DNA from: Exiguobacterium flavidum
GTDB taxonomy: Bacteria; Bacillota; Bacilli; Exiguobacteriales; Exiguobacteriaceae
DNA: 64,000 bases
Assembly: GCF_003344535.1 (NCBI RefSeq)
Contig: NZ_QPKS01000002.1
Coordinates: forward strand, 1-64,000
Reading direction: 5' to 3'
The position numbers and the translations under genes were made by a program. Below are positions 1 through 8,421 of this stretch, in pieces. The notes below the pieces were generated by a model. That model saw only the letters and a list, made by a program, of their open reading frames with translations, was not told where the DNA came from and did no database searches. Every line of letters starts with the position of its first letter. Position 1 is the first letter of the stretch.

Positions 1-1
1 A

Positions 2-145
2 ATGTGTTCGTCTTGCGGATCCAGAAAGAAAATGCCCCTGCATGTAAGAACGTACGACTGTGAAAACTGCGGAAACAGCCTAGACCGAGATTTGAACGCA
101 GCGATCAACTTACAGAACTCAAAAGAATACACGGTGTTGGTGTAA
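2..145 (+). CDS. tnpB: TnpB C-terminal fragment (RNA-guided nuclease of IS200/IS605), cut by window start
   Basis: The reading frame beginning at base 2 gives the last 47 residues of a TnpB protein. It has two CxxC pairs (CSSC near the start, CENC about 15 residues later), forming the TnpB zinc ribbon, followed by RDLNAAINL, the RuvC-III motif with its conserved aspartate. TnpB is the omegaRNA-guided, TAM-dependent DNA nuclease ancestral to Cas12 and promotes retention of its element. The upstream part lies outside the window, so intactness cannot be judged; the visible end has no frameshift and stops with TAA. Confidence 0.85.
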   Translation: MCSSCGSRKKMPLHVRTYDCENCGNSLDRDLNAAINLQNSKEYTVLV

Positions 146-305
146 AAAAGGGAGAGTAACTGCTGGTAATACAACGCAACATATACGGCTTCAAATACGG
201 TGGGCTACATCGGAATCTACGCCTGTGGACTATGGAGAAAACTCTCACAGGAGAGACATAGGACGAAGCAGGAACTTATCTAAGACAGGACGTGAACACG
301 TTCGT
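100..305 (+). ncRNA. Probable omegaRNA (right-end RNA) of the TnpB element
   Basis: In TnpB systems the guide RNA scaffold overlaps the 3' end of tnpB and the element right end, and the guide is read from the DNA just beyond the element. Here the stretch after the TnpB stop has no ORF but several short inverted repeats, for example CTCTC/GAGAG at 242-255 and the terminal hairpin at 288-303. The limits given are approximate; position is the main evidence, not a covariance match. Confidence 0.45.
288..303 (+). repeat. Right-end hairpin of the IS element
   Basis: GGACGTG and CACGTTC pair around a two-base gap (one G-T pair), giving a small imperfect palindrome about 28 bp before the next start codon. 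Subterminal hairpins of this size are what the single-strand transposase of IS200/IS605 elements recognises. Assignment rests on position and shape. Confidence 0.5.
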
Positions 306-331
306 ATATGTTTTTAGTAGCAGTGGGAAAG

Positions 332-616
332 ATGAAAATCAAGATCACAGAAGAGGCATTACGCTATTTTAAAGACGAGATGGGCGCACAGGCAGGGGAT
401 ACGATCCGTTTCTTCGCCAAATACGGCGGTTCGACCGACCTGACACAGGGATTCTCGGTCGGCGTCCACATGGAGGACGTCCCGCGTCCGGTCGCGGAGG
501 AAGTCGTCGACGGCATCCGCTTCGCCGTCTCCGACCAGGATGAATGGCTCTTCCAGGGTGAGGATGTCAGCGTATCGGTCCATAATGAAGAAATCATCTT
601 CAGTCAGGCGAAATGA
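332..616 (+). CDS. HesB-like (IscA/YneR-type) small protein
   Basis: A 94-residue protein beginning MKIKITEEALRYF that matches the cysteine-free HesB/YneR branch of the IscA fold (Fe-S biosynthesis-like domain): ITEEALRYFKDEMG at the start, RFFAKYGG and DEWLFQGEDVSVSV later. It has no cysteine, so a direct IscA-type Fe-S scaffold role is unlikely; function in the YneR branch is not known to me. An in-frame start at 308 exists, but the family starts at the MKIKITEEA methionine. The ribosome binding site is poor (GGGAAAG very close to the ATG), and the whole leader seems to come from, or abut, the IS right end. The gene ends with its own terminator. Confidence 0.75.
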   Translation: MKIKITEEALRYFKDEMGAQAGDTIRFFAKYGGSTDLTQGFSVGVHMEDVPRPVAEEVVDGIRFAVSDQDEWLFQGEDVSVSVHNEEIIFSQAK

Positions 617-622
617 ACGATC

Positions 623-654
623 GGCTGTCCCGAAACGCGGGGCAGCCTTTTTTC
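623..654 (+). terminator. Intrinsic terminator after the HesB-like gene
   Basis: GGCTGTCCCG (623-632) pairs with CGGGGCAGCC (638-647, one G-T pair) and is followed by six T. Confidence 0.9.
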
Positions 655-690
655 TCGAAAAATGTAAGGTGTTGAAAATCACAGGAACAA

Positions 691-720
691 TTGCGCGCGT
701 GCCCCTGCCTTCGGTACAAT
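691..720 (+). promoter_or_regulatory. Sigma-A-type promoter of the P5C dehydrogenase gene
   Basis: TTGCGC (691-696), an 18-bp spacer and TACAAT (715-720), 42 bp before the start codon at 763. Confidence 0.6.
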
Positions 721-762
721 GGAGAATGTAAGCGATCATAGGTCAGCAAAGGGGGAATTGAG

Positions 763-2307
763 ATGATTCCGTACAAACACGAACCATTCACGGACTTCTC
801 GCAAGAGGCAAACAAGAAAGCGTTCGAAGAGGCGCTTCAACTTGTGACAGGGGAACTCGGGAAAGACTATCCGCTCGTCATCGGCGGCGAACGCGTGACG
901 ACGGAGAGCAAGATCACGTCGTACAACCCGGCAAACAAAGAAGAGATCGTCGGGCGCGTCTCGAAGGCGACACAGGAGCACGCGGAGCAGGCGATGCAAG
1001 CTGCACTCAAGGCATTCGACACATGGAAGTTCGTCGATCCGGCCGTTCGCGCGGACGTCCTGTTCAAAGCGGCGAATATCATCCGCAAGCGCAAGCACGA
1101 GTTCTCGGGCTACCTCGTCAAGGAAGCGGGCAAGCCTTGGAACGAAGCGGACGCGGACACGGCGGAAGCGATCGATTTCCTCGAGTACTACGCACGTCAG
1201 ATGCTCGAGCTCAAAGACGGCAAGAAGGTCGAAAGCCGTCCGGGCGAGTACAACCGTTATGATTACATCCCGCTCGGCGTCGGTGTCATCATCTCACCAT
1301 GGAACTTCCCGCTCGCGATCATGGCAGGTACTGCTGTCGCAGCGATCGTCGCAGGGAACACGATCCTGCTCAAACCAGCTTCGACGACACCGGTCGTCGC
1401 GGCGAAATTCGTCGAAGTGATGGAAGAGGCGGGCCTTCCGGCTGGCGTCCTCAACTTCATCCCGGGACCGGGCTCAGAAGTAGGCGACTACCTCGTCGAC
1501 CACCCGAAGACACGCTTCATCAGCTTCACAGGCTCACGCGACGTCGGTCTACGCATCAACGAGCGCGCTTCGAAGCTGAATGACGGCCAAATCTGGCTCA
1601 AACGCGTCATCGCAGAGATGGGCGGCAAGGACACGATGGTCATCGACGAGTCGGCTGACCTCGAGTACGCGGCAGAGATGATCACGAAGGCGGCATTCGG
1701 CTTCTCGGGTCAGAAGTGTTCGGCGTGTTCACGTGTCGTCGCGCTCGAGTCGGTCTACGACGAGCTCCTCGAGAAAGTCGTCGAGAAGACGGGCAAGCTC
1801 AGCATGGGTAACCCGACTGACGTCTCGAACAACGTCGGACCGGTCATCGATGCTTCTGCCTTCAAGAAAATCACATCGTACTTCGATGTCGCGAAGGAAG
1901 AAGGACGCATCGTCGCAGGCGGTACAGCGGATGATTCGACTGGATTCTTCGTCGCACCGACAGTCGTCGCGGACGTCGCACCGACGGATCGCCTCATGCA
2001 AGAGGAAATCTTCGGACCGGTCGTCGCCTTTACGAAGGCGAAGGACTTCAAGGAAGCGATCGACATCGCGAACAACACGGAATACGGCTTGACGGGCGCA
2101 GTCATCACGCAGGACCGGATGAACCAGGAGTACGCGCGGAAGAACTTCCACGTCGGAAACCTCTACTTCAACCGCGGCTGCACGGGCGCAATCGTCGGCT
2201 ACCAGCCGTTCGGCGGCTTCAACATGTCAGGGACTGACTCGAAAGCGGGCGGACCGGACTATTTGACGCTCCACCTTCAAGCGAAGACGACTTCGGAAAT
2301 GTTTTGA
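763..2307 (+). CDS. rocA: 1-pyrroline-5-carboxylate (L-glutamate gamma-semialdehyde) dehydrogenase
   Basis: NAD-dependent oxidation of glutamate semialdehyde to glutamate, the last step of proline and arginine breakdown; cytoplasmic. The 514-residue length and the sequence fit the RocA/PruA class of the aldehyde dehydrogenase superfamily. PWNFPLAI and the glycine-rich FTGSRDVG cofactor motif are present; the catalytic pair is Glu285 in AEMGGKD and Cys319 in [10 protein letters not shown]. The start is set by a GGGGGA ribosome binding site 6-7 bp upstream. The next gene is a sodium/proline symporter, so uptake and catabolism sit side by side, although a terminator separates them. No proline dehydrogenase lies in the window. 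Confidence 0.93.
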   Translation: MIPYKHEPFTDFSQEANKKAFEEALQLVTGELGKDYPLVIGGERVTTESKITSYNPANKEEIVGRVSKATQEHAEQAMQAALKAFDTWKFVDPAVRADVLFKAANIIRKRKHEFSGYLVKEAGKPWNEADADTAEAIDFLEYYARQMLELKDGKKVESRPGEYNRYDYIPLGVGVIISPWNFPLAIMAGTAVAAIVAGNTILLKPASTTPVVAAKFVEVMEEAGLPAGVLNFIPGPGSEVGDYLVDHPKTRFISFTGSRDVGLRINERASKLNDGQIWLKRVIAEMGGKDTMVIDESADLEYAAEMITKAAFGFSGQKCSACSRVVALESVYDELLEKVVEKTGKLSMGNPTDVSNNVGPVIDASAFKKITSYFDVAKEEGRIVAGGTADDSTGFFVAPTVVADVAPTDRLMQEEIFGPVVAFTKAKDFKEAIDIANNTEYGLTGAVITQDRMNQEYARKNFHVGNLYFNRGCTGAIVGYQPFGGFNMSGTDSKAGGPDYLTLHLQAKTTSEMF

Positions 2308-2314
2308 GATCAAC

Positions 2315-2345
2315 CGGGCATACCTCACCGTATGCCCGTTTTTTC
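2315..2345 (+). terminator. Intrinsic terminator after rocA
   Basis: CGGGCATAC (2315-2323) pairs with GTATGCCCG (2330-2338), followed by a T run. Confidence 0.92.
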
Positions 2346-2380
2346 TAAATCAATAAGAGAAGCAAGAGGGGGAAATGAGA

Positions 2381-3892
2381 TTGAACAGTATGTGGTTAGC
2401 GATACTCCTCTACCTCGGCCTGATGGTCGGCCTCGGTGTGATGGCGTATTACAGAACGAAGAACATGAATGACTACATGCTTGGTGGACGGACGATCGGT
2501 CCGGTCGTCACGGCGCTGTCTGCCGGGGCGAGTGATATGAGCGGATGGCTCCTGATGGGTCTGCCTGGTGCGATGTTCGCGTCCGGCATCTCAAGCGGCT
2601 GGATCGTCATCGGCCTGCTGCTCGGCGCCTATGCCAACTGGCTGCTCGTCGCTCCGCGCCTTCGTGCCTACACGGCGCACGCGCGCGACGCGATCACGAT
2701 CCCGGACTATTTCGAAAAACGGTTCCATGATGAAAGCGGCGTGTTGCGTACAGTCTCAGCCGGAGTTATCTTAATATTCTTTACAATGTACGCTTCAAGC
2801 GGCTTCGTCGCCGGCGGCCGTCTGTTCGAGGCGGTCTTCGGACTCGAGTATACGACGGGGCTCTGGATTTTAGCAGGCGTCGTCATCCTCTACGTCTTCC
2901 TCGGCGGTTTCCTTGCCGTCAGCTGGACGGACGTCGTGCAGGGGATGATCATGGTCATCGCGCTCCTGCTCGTACCGGCCGTGACGATCTCGCTCAGCGG
3001 CGGCATCAACGGATCGCTCGAGACGATCCGGACGACGGACGCGACGATGCTCGACATGTGGAAGGGGACGTCGTTCATCGGCATCATCTCGCTTCTCGCA
3101 TGGGGGCTCGGCTACTTCGGCCAGCCGCACATCATCGTCCGCTTCATGGCGATCCGATCGCTGCATGAGATGAAGGCAGCACGCCGCGTAGGGATGATCT
3201 GGATGACGTTCTCGATCGTCGGTGCGATGATCACGGGACTCGTCGGCTTCTCGTACTACACGCAGTTGTCCTCTGAGCTCAAAAACCCGGAGAACGTCTT
3301 CATTCAGCTGTCGCGCGACCTGTTCCCGGGCTTCATCACAGGACTCTTGCTCGCGGCACTGCTCGCAGCGATCATGTCGACGATCTCGACGCAGCTGCTC
3401 GTCTCGTCGAGCGCTGCGACGAATGACTTCTACCAGCGCTTCTTCAAGCGCAACGCGAGCGATAAGGAGCTGATGCTCGTCGGGCGCATCATGGTGCTCG
3501 GCGTCGCCCTCCTTGCGATCGCGCTGTCGTTCGGTGCGCAAGAATCGATCCTGACGCTCGTCGGGTATGCGTGGGCAGGATTCGGTGCCGCGTTCGGACC
3601 GGTCGTCCTGTTCAGCCTGCTCTGGCGCCGGATGAACAAGGTGGGCGCGCTTGCTTCGATCGTGACGGGTGCGCTCGTGACGATCGGCTGGATCGTCCTC
3701 GTCAAGACGGTCGACGGCCTGCCGACGTATGTCTCCGGCCTCTATGAGATGGTGCCGGCATTCATCGCCTCGACGATCGCGCTTTTCGCGGGAAGCTTGC
3801 TTACGAGCGAACCATCCGCTGCGATTTACCGCGAGTTCGATGAAGTACAGGAACAATTGAAAGGGACACGACAGGAACGGAAAGTCGTGTGA
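2381..3892 (+). CDS. putP: Sodium/proline symporter, PutP/OpuE type
   Basis: Sodium:solute symporter family (SSS) membrane protein of about 503 residues with roughly 13 hydrophobic segments. It carries the PutP signature around NDYMLGGRTIGPVVTALSAGASDMSGWLLMGLPG near the N-terminus and SSAATNDFYQR in the middle. It imports proline with Na+. The start is taken as TTG at 2381, because AGAGGGGG lies at the right distance; the ATG at 2375 would sit directly on that site, and ATG 2390 is another option. In Bacillus subtilis the osmotically induced proline importer opuE is the neighbour of gatC, the same placement as here; the adjacent P5C dehydrogenase argues for a catabolic role. Either or both could hold. 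Confidence 0.9.
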   Translation: MNSMWLAILLYLGLMVGLGVMAYYRTKNMNDYMLGGRTIGPVVTALSAGASDMSGWLLMGLPGAMFASGISSGWIVIGLLLGAYANWLLVAPRLRAYTAHARDAITIPDYFEKRFHDESGVLRTVSAGVILIFFTMYASSGFVAGGRLFEAVFGLEYTTGLWILAGVVILYVFLGGFLAVSWTDVVQGMIMVIALLLVPAVTISLSGGINGSLETIRTTDATMLDMWKGTSFIGIISLLAWGLGYFGQPHIIVRFMAIRSLHEMKAARRVGMIWMTFSIVGAMITGLVGFSYYTQLSSELKNPENVFIQLSRDLFPGFITGLLLAALLAAIMSTISTQLLVSSSAATNDFYQRFFKRNASDKELMLVGRIMVLGVALLAIALSFGAQESILTLVGYAWAGFGAAFGPVVLFSLLWRRMNKVGALASIVTGALVTIGWIVLVKTVDGLPTYVSGLYEMVPAFIASTIALFAGSLLTSEPSAAIYREFDEVQEQLKGTRQERKVV

Positions 3893-3899
3893 CTCATTC

Positions 3900-3933
3900 G
3901 GACATCCACGTGGGGCGTGGATGTCCTTTTTTT
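3900..3933 (+). terminator. Intrinsic terminator after putP
   Basis: GGACATCCACG (3900-3910) and CGTGGATGTCC (3916-3926), perfect 11-bp stem, then seven T. Confidence 0.95.
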
Positions 3934-4119
3934 CGGATGCAGGAAGTGCGCCTGACACGTTTTCGGTCATGCGCAGGGATGATTTGAAGGGAGTCGTTGC
4001 GTAGGAAGGACAATATGTTGGTATTCTCCCGACGTCCTCGTCTTTTTTGTGTCTGGAAAAGGTGTTATGATAAAAAATAGTGTGATTATCTCATATAGAG
4101 TTTTCGGAGGTGGAATGAC

Positions 4120-4410
4120 ATGGCAACGATCAATGAGGAACAAGTCCGCCACGTGGCGCATTTGGCACGCCTTGCCGTGACAGATGGAGAAGTGAAACAA
4201 TTCACGGAGCAGCTCGAGAAGATCCTCGAGTTCGCGGAACAGCTGAATGAACTGGATACGACTGGCGTCGAACCGACGACGCACGTCCTTGATCTAAAGA
4301 ACGTCCTGCGGAAGGACGAAGTGAAACCATCGCTTCCGCGCTCGGAAGTAGAACGACTCGCACCTGACTGGGAAGACGGACAAGTCCGCGTCCCGGCAGT
4401 GTTCGAATAA
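4120..4410 (+). CDS. gatC: Asp-tRNA(Asn)/Glu-tRNA(Gln) amidotransferase subunit C
   Basis: The 96-residue belt subunit of the GatCAB complex, which converts misacylated Glu-tRNA(Gln) (and Asp-tRNA(Asn)) to the correct aminoacyl-tRNA. The sequence [48 protein letters not shown] is the standard GatC N-terminal helix region. The start has a GGAGGTGGA site 6 bp upstream. First gene of a gatC-gatA-gatB operon with 13- and 12-bp gaps. It stabilises GatA and GatB rather than catalysing. Confidence 0.96.
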   Translation: MATINEEQVRHVAHLARLAVTDGEVKQFTEQLEKILEFAEQLNELDTTGVEPTTHVLDLKNVLRKDEVKPSLPRSEVERLAPDWEDGQVRVPAVFE

Positions 4411-4423
4411 GGAGGAAACGGAC

Positions 4424-5866
4424 ATGTCGCTTTTCGAACATGGCGTAAAAAAGCTTCATACCCTCGTCAAGGATGGGGAAGTGAAGGTATCTGAACTGGT
4501 CAAGGAATCCTTCGACCGGATCGACAAGGTCGACGGGAAAATCGGCGCGTTCCTCGCCCTCAACGAGGATGCATTCGAGCAGGCGAAGCGGATGGATGAT
4601 CTCGCGAAGAGCGAAGGCAACCCGCTGTTCGGCCTCCCGGTCGGCGTCAAGGACAACATCGTCACGAAAGGGATGACGACGACGTGCGGCTCACAGTTCC
4701 TGTCGAACTTCGTCCCGGCGCACGACGCGACGGTCGTCGAGCGTCTGCATGAAGCGGGTGCCGTGACGATCGGGAAACTCAACATGGATGAGTTCGCGAT
4801 GGGCTCGTCGAACGAGAACTCGTCGTTCAAACCGGTCCGCAACCCGTGGAACACGAAACACGTGCCGGGCGGTTCGTCAGGCGGTTCTGCTGCCGCGGTC
4901 GCAGCAGGAGAAGTCCTGTTCAGCCTCGGCTCCGACACGGGCGGCTCGATCCGTCAGCCTGCAGCGTACTGCGGTGTCGTCGGGATGAAGCCGACGTACG
5001 GTCTCGTCTCGCGTTTCGGGCTCGTCGCGTTCGCGTCGTCGCTCGACCAGATCGGTCCGCTGACGCGTACGGTCGAGGACAACGCTTACGTCCTCAGTGC
5101 GATCGCAGGACACTGCGACATGGACTCGACGTCCGCGAACGTCGAGCCGACGGATTACACGAAGGCGCTGACTGGCGACATCAAAGGTCTGAAGATCGCC
5201 GTGCCGAAGGAATACTTCGGTGAAGGCGTCACGGAAGGCGTCAAAGAAAACATCAGGGCGGCGATCGCGAAGCTCGAGTCGCTAGGCGCGACGGTCGACG
5301 AAGTATCGCTCCCGCATTCGAAATATGCGCTTGCGACATACTACCTCCTCGCATCATCTGAAGCGTCGGCGAACCTCGCCCGCTTCGACGGCATCCGCTA
5401 CGGCGTCCGCGCCGAGGCCGAGAACCTCGAGGACGTCTTCAAGCTGTCACGCGCGCAAGGCTTCGGTGACGAGGTCAAGCGCCGGATCATGCTCGGGACA
5501 TACGCCCTCAGCTCAGGCTACTACGATGCCTACTACAAGAAGGCGCAACAGGCACGCACGCTCATCAAGAAGGACTTCGACGACGTCCTTTCGAAATACG
5601 ACGTCATCGTCGGACCGACTGCACCGTCGCCAGCGTTCGCGCTCGGCGCGCAGATCGATGATCCGGTGACGATGTACGTCAACGACATCCTGACGATTCC
5701 GATCAACCTCGCGGGCGTACCTGCGATCTCGGTCCCGGCAGGTCTTGTCGACGGACTCCCGGTCGGTCTCCAAATCATCGGGAAACACTTTGACGAAGCG
5801 ACGATCCTCCGCGCGGCTCATGCATTCGAGCTTGCGACAGGCGGATTCCAGCTTCCGAAGCTTTGA
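4424..5866 (+). CDS. gatA: Glu-tRNA(Gln) amidotransferase subunit A (glutaminase/amidase)
   Basis: Releases ammonia from glutamine for transamidation in GatB. The 480-residue protein has the amidase signature. The Ser-cisSer-Lys catalytic set is readable: Lys76 in VGVKDNI, Ser151 in GGSSGGSAA and nucleophile Ser175 in [12 protein letters not shown], all shifted by three relative to the usual GatA numbering (79/154/178). The start follows an AAGGAGGAAA site. Middle gene of the gatCAB operon. Confidence 0.97.
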   Translation: MSLFEHGVKKLHTLVKDGEVKVSELVKESFDRIDKVDGKIGAFLALNEDAFEQAKRMDDLAKSEGNPLFGLPVGVKDNIVTKGMTTTCGSQFLSNFVPAHDATVVERLHEAGAVTIGKLNMDEFAMGSSNENSSFKPVRNPWNTKHVPGGSSGGSAAAVAAGEVLFSLGSDTGGSIRQPAAYCGVVGMKPTYGLVSRFGLVAFASSLDQIGPLTRTVEDNAYVLSAIAGHCDMDSTSANVEPTDYTKALTGDIKGLKIAVPKEYFGEGVTEGVKENIRAAIAKLESLGATVDEVSLPHSKYALATYYLLASSEASANLARFDGIRYGVRAEAENLEDVFKLSRAQGFGDEVKRRIMLGTYALSSGYYDAYYKKAQQARTLIKKDFDDVLSKYDVIVGPTAPSPAFALGAQIDDPVTMYVNDILTIPINLAGVPAISVPAGLVDGLPVGLQIIGKHFDEATILRAAHAFELATGGFQLPKL

Positions 5867-5878
5867 GGAGGTTTCAAG

Positions 5879-7309
5879 ATGAACTTTGAAACGGTCATCG
5901 GCATCGAGGTCCACGCCGAATTGAAAACGAACACGAAAATCTTCTGCGGCTGCTCGCGCGAATACGGCGCAGAGACGAATACGCAGACATGCCCGATTTG
6001 CCTCGGTCATCCGGGTGTCCTGCCGACGCTCAACGAGAAGGCGGTCGAGCTCGCGGTCCGTGCGGCGATGGCACTGAACTGCCAGGTCGCGGACGAGACG
6101 AAATTCGACCGGAAGAACTACTTCTATCCGGACACGCCGAAAGCGTATCAAATCTCGCAGTTCGACAAGCCGATCGGATTCGACGGCTACATCGACGCCG
6201 AGGTCGACGGCGTGACGAAACGCTTCCGTATCGAGCGAGTCCATCTCGAGGAGGATGCGGGCAAGATGAACCATACGGGCGAGAACCATTCGGTCGTCGA
6301 CTTCAACCGGACGGGCTCACCGCTGATCGAGATCGTCAGTGAGGCGGACATGCGCTCACCGAAAGAGGCGGTCGCCTACCTCGAACGTTTGAAGGAAGTC
6401 CTCCAGTACGCAGACATCTCGGACGTCAAGATGGAGGAGGGTTCGCTCCGTTGCGACTGCAACATCTCGGTCCGTCCATACGGACAGGAGAAGTTCGGCA
6501 CGAAGACCGAGCTGAAGAACCTGAACTCGTTCGGGAACGTCCTGAAGGGTCTCGAATATGAAGAGGACCGCCACCGCAAGCTCTTGCTGTCCGGCGGCGT
6601 CATGCGCCAGGAGACGCTCCGCTTCGACGAAGCAGGCAAGAAGACCGTCCTCATGCGCGTCAAGGAAGGCGCGTCCGACTACCGCTACTTCCCGGAGCCT
6701 GACCTCGTCAAGCTCGTCCTCGACAACGACTGGAAGGAAGCGATCCGCGCCGGCATCCCGGAACTTCCGGACGCACGTCGCGTCCGCTATCAGGAAGCGT
6801 TCGGTCTGTCGCCGTACGATGCGAAGATCCTGACGACGACGCGCGAGACGGCCGAGTACTTCGAAGCGGTCGTCGCCGAAGGCGCGGACGCGAAAGCGGC
6901 AGCGAACTGGACGATGGGTGAGGTGCAAGGCCACTTGAACAAATCGGACGACACGTTCGAGACGCTCAAGCTGACGCCTGTCAAGCTGACGGCCCTGATC
7001 GGTCTGATCTCGGACGGGACGATCTCGTCGAAGATCGCGAAGCAGGTCTTCCAGGCGATCATCGACGAAGGTGTCGATCCGGCTGCTTATGTCGAGGAGA
7101 AAGGTCTTGCTCAGATTTCTGACGAAGGCTTGCTCCGCGGCTTGATCAACGAGTCGTTCGATGCACACCCGGAGGTGGTCGAGGAGCTCAAAGGCGGTCG
7201 CGACCGCAAGAAAGGCTTCGTCATCGGCCAAGTGATGAAGAAGACGAAGGGGATGGCGAACCCGACGCTGCTCGACGAGTTGTTCTACGACGAGCTCGCG
7301 AAGCGCTGA
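5879..7309 (+). CDS. gatB: Glu-tRNA(Gln) amidotransferase subunit B
   Basis: The kinase/transamidase subunit that phosphorylates the misattached glutamate and transfers ammonia to it on the tRNA. Full length (476 residues): the cradle domain opens with [14 protein letters not shown], and four cysteines at 23, 25, 38 and 41 (FCGCS, CPIC) form the zinc site. The tail is the YqeY-like helical tRNA-binding domain ending near [12 protein letters not shown]. Start supported by GAGGAGG; last gene of the operon, followed by a strong terminator. Confidence 0.97.
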   Translation: MNFETVIGIEVHAELKTNTKIFCGCSREYGAETNTQTCPICLGHPGVLPTLNEKAVELAVRAAMALNCQVADETKFDRKNYFYPDTPKAYQISQFDKPIGFDGYIDAEVDGVTKRFRIERVHLEEDAGKMNHTGENHSVVDFNRTGSPLIEIVSEADMRSPKEAVAYLERLKEVLQYADISDVKMEEGSLRCDCNISVRPYGQEKFGTKTELKNLNSFGNVLKGLEYEEDRHRKLLLSGGVMRQETLRFDEAGKKTVLMRVKEGASDYRYFPEPDLVKLVLDNDWKEAIRAGIPELPDARRVRYQEAFGLSPYDAKILTTTRETAEYFEAVVAEGADAKAAANWTMGEVQGHLNKSDDTFETLKLTPVKLTALIGLISDGTISSKIAKQVFQAIIDEGVDPAAYVEEKGLAQISDEGLLRGLINESFDAHPEVVEELKGGRDRKKGFVIGQVMKKTKGMANPTLLDELFYDELAKR

Positions 7310-7319
7310 TCCGTTTCAT

Positions 7320-7346
7320 GAGAGGGGGGTCCCCTCTCTTTTTTTT
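7320..7346 (+). terminator. Intrinsic terminator after gatCAB
   Basis: GAGAGGGG (7320-7327) pairs with CCCCTCTC (7331-7338), then eight T. Confidence 0.93.
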
Positions 7347-7430
7347 GCCCTTTGTATTGTTCATGAACTTTGTGTAAAATAGAACAGTTAATGAAGAATC
7401 GAACGGAGACGCAAAAAGGAGAATACACTT

Positions 7431-8393
7431 ATGAGACCGAGAGCGCGCGTGATCTACAACCCGACTTCGGGTAAAGAGATGGTAAAGCGTAATCTACCCT
7501 ATATATTGGACCGGCTCGAAGGAGCAGGATACGAGACGTCCGTCTACTCGACGAAAGCTGTCGGGGATGCGACATTTGAAGCGGCACGGGCCTGCGAGGC
7601 AGGATTCGACCTCGTCGTCGCTGCGGGCGGTGACGGTACGCTCAACGAAGTCATCAGCGGCATGGCGCCGTACGCGAAACGTCCGCGACTCGGCGTGTTG
7701 CCGGTCGGGACGACGAACGACTTCGGGCGTGCGATGCGGATTCCGCTGACGATCGAAGGTGCGATGGACGTCATCTGCACGGGCCACGTCATGCCGGTCG
7801 ACATCGGCAAGATCGAAGGCGCGAGCGGCACGCACTACTTCATCAACATAGCAGGCGGCGGCATCATGACTGAACTGTCGTACGAGGTTCCCTCGAAGCT
7901 GAAGACAGCGATCGGCCAGCTCGCCTACTACGTCAAGGGGATGGAGAAGCTGCCGCTGATTCGTCCGACATACGTCGAGCTCGAACATGAGCACGGCACG
8001 TTCAAGGGCGAGGTCATGCTGTTCCTGACGTCGAACACGAACTCGGTCGGCGGATTCGAGAAGCTGTCACCGAATGCGTCGCTCAACGACGGCCGTTTCG
8101 ATCTGTTCATCCTGAAGAAGTGCAACCTCGTCGAGCTGATCCGCGTCATGCGCCTCGCGCTGCGCGGAGAGCACTTCAACGATCCGTGCGTCGAGCACGT
8201 CACGACGTCGTTCGTCCGGATGAAGGAGACGTCTGAGATGAGTCTCAACATCGACGGGGAGTTCGGCGGCATCTGCGAAGGGGAGATGACGAATCTCCGC
8301 TCGCACTTCGAGGTCCTTACCCCGAGATTCCGCATCGACGAGATGGAAAAAATCAATGAGCTGCTAGCGAAAGAAGAAGCGAACCTCGCGTAA
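7431..8393 (+). CDS. dagK: Diacylglycerol kinase (DagK/YerQ-type lipid kinase)
   Basis: Soluble or peripheral lipid kinase that returns diacylglycerol, released by envelope polymer synthesis, to phosphatidic acid. The 320-residue protein shows the DAGK catalytic fold: RVIYNPTSG at the start, the GGDGT nucleotide motif at 66-70 followed by LNEVISG, and LPVGTTNDFGRA. A C-terminal NIDGEFGG strand is typical. The neighbours (gatCAB before, the rRNA methyltransferase after) match the B. subtilis yerQ-yefA order, which supports the DagK assignment over other YegS-like kinases. Start supported by AAAGGAG. The last codons form one arm of the terminator hairpin. Confidence 0.92.
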   Translation: MRPRARVIYNPTSGKEMVKRNLPYILDRLEGAGYETSVYSTKAVGDATFEAARACEAGFDLVVAAGGDGTLNEVISGMAPYAKRPRLGVLPVGTTNDFGRAMRIPLTIEGAMDVICTGHVMPVDIGKIEGASGTHYFINIAGGGIMTELSYEVPSKLKTAIGQLAYYVKGMEKLPLIRPTYVELEHEHGTFKGEVMLFLTSNTNSVGGFEKLSPNASLNDGRFDLFILKKCNLVELIRVMRLALRGEHFNDPCVEHVTTSFVRMKETSEMSLNIDGEFGGICEGEMTNLRSHFEVLTPRFRIDEMEKINELLAKEEANLA

Positions 8394-8408
8394 GGCGCGA
8401 GGTTTTTT
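8382..8408 (+). terminator. Terminator overlapping the dagK stop codon
   Basis: AACCTCGCG (8382-8390) pairs with CGCGAGGTT (8396-8404) and runs into TTTTTT. The left arm encodes the last residues of DagK, and the T run abuts the AGGAGG of the next gene, so it may only attenuate read-through. Confidence 0.75.
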
Positions 8409-8421
8409 AGGAGGAAATGAA

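Larger units (their letters stand above)
1..315 (+). mobile_element. Right end of an IS200/IS605-family element (partial)
   Basis: The window opens inside the last codons of a TnpB-like gene. It is followed by about 160 bp of non-coding DNA with several short stem-loops, ending with a hairpin at 288-303. This order (TnpB C-terminus, structured right end, terminal hairpin) is the normal right-end layout of IS200/IS605 and IS1341-type elements. No left end or TnpA is visible because the window starts inside tnpB. The exact element boundary cannot be fixed without an empty-site comparison; it lies somewhere between about 305 and 330, just before the next gene. Confidence 0.7.

Noticed and set aside
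2870-3970. 366-residue ORF antisense to putP
   Set aside because: Composition is Arg/Asp/Glu-rich with no motif; it is the antisense shadow of a GC-rich, codon-biased gene.
3990-4060. Second terminator before gatC
   Set aside because: A T run is present but the preceding GGAC/GTCC pairing is too short to be convincing.
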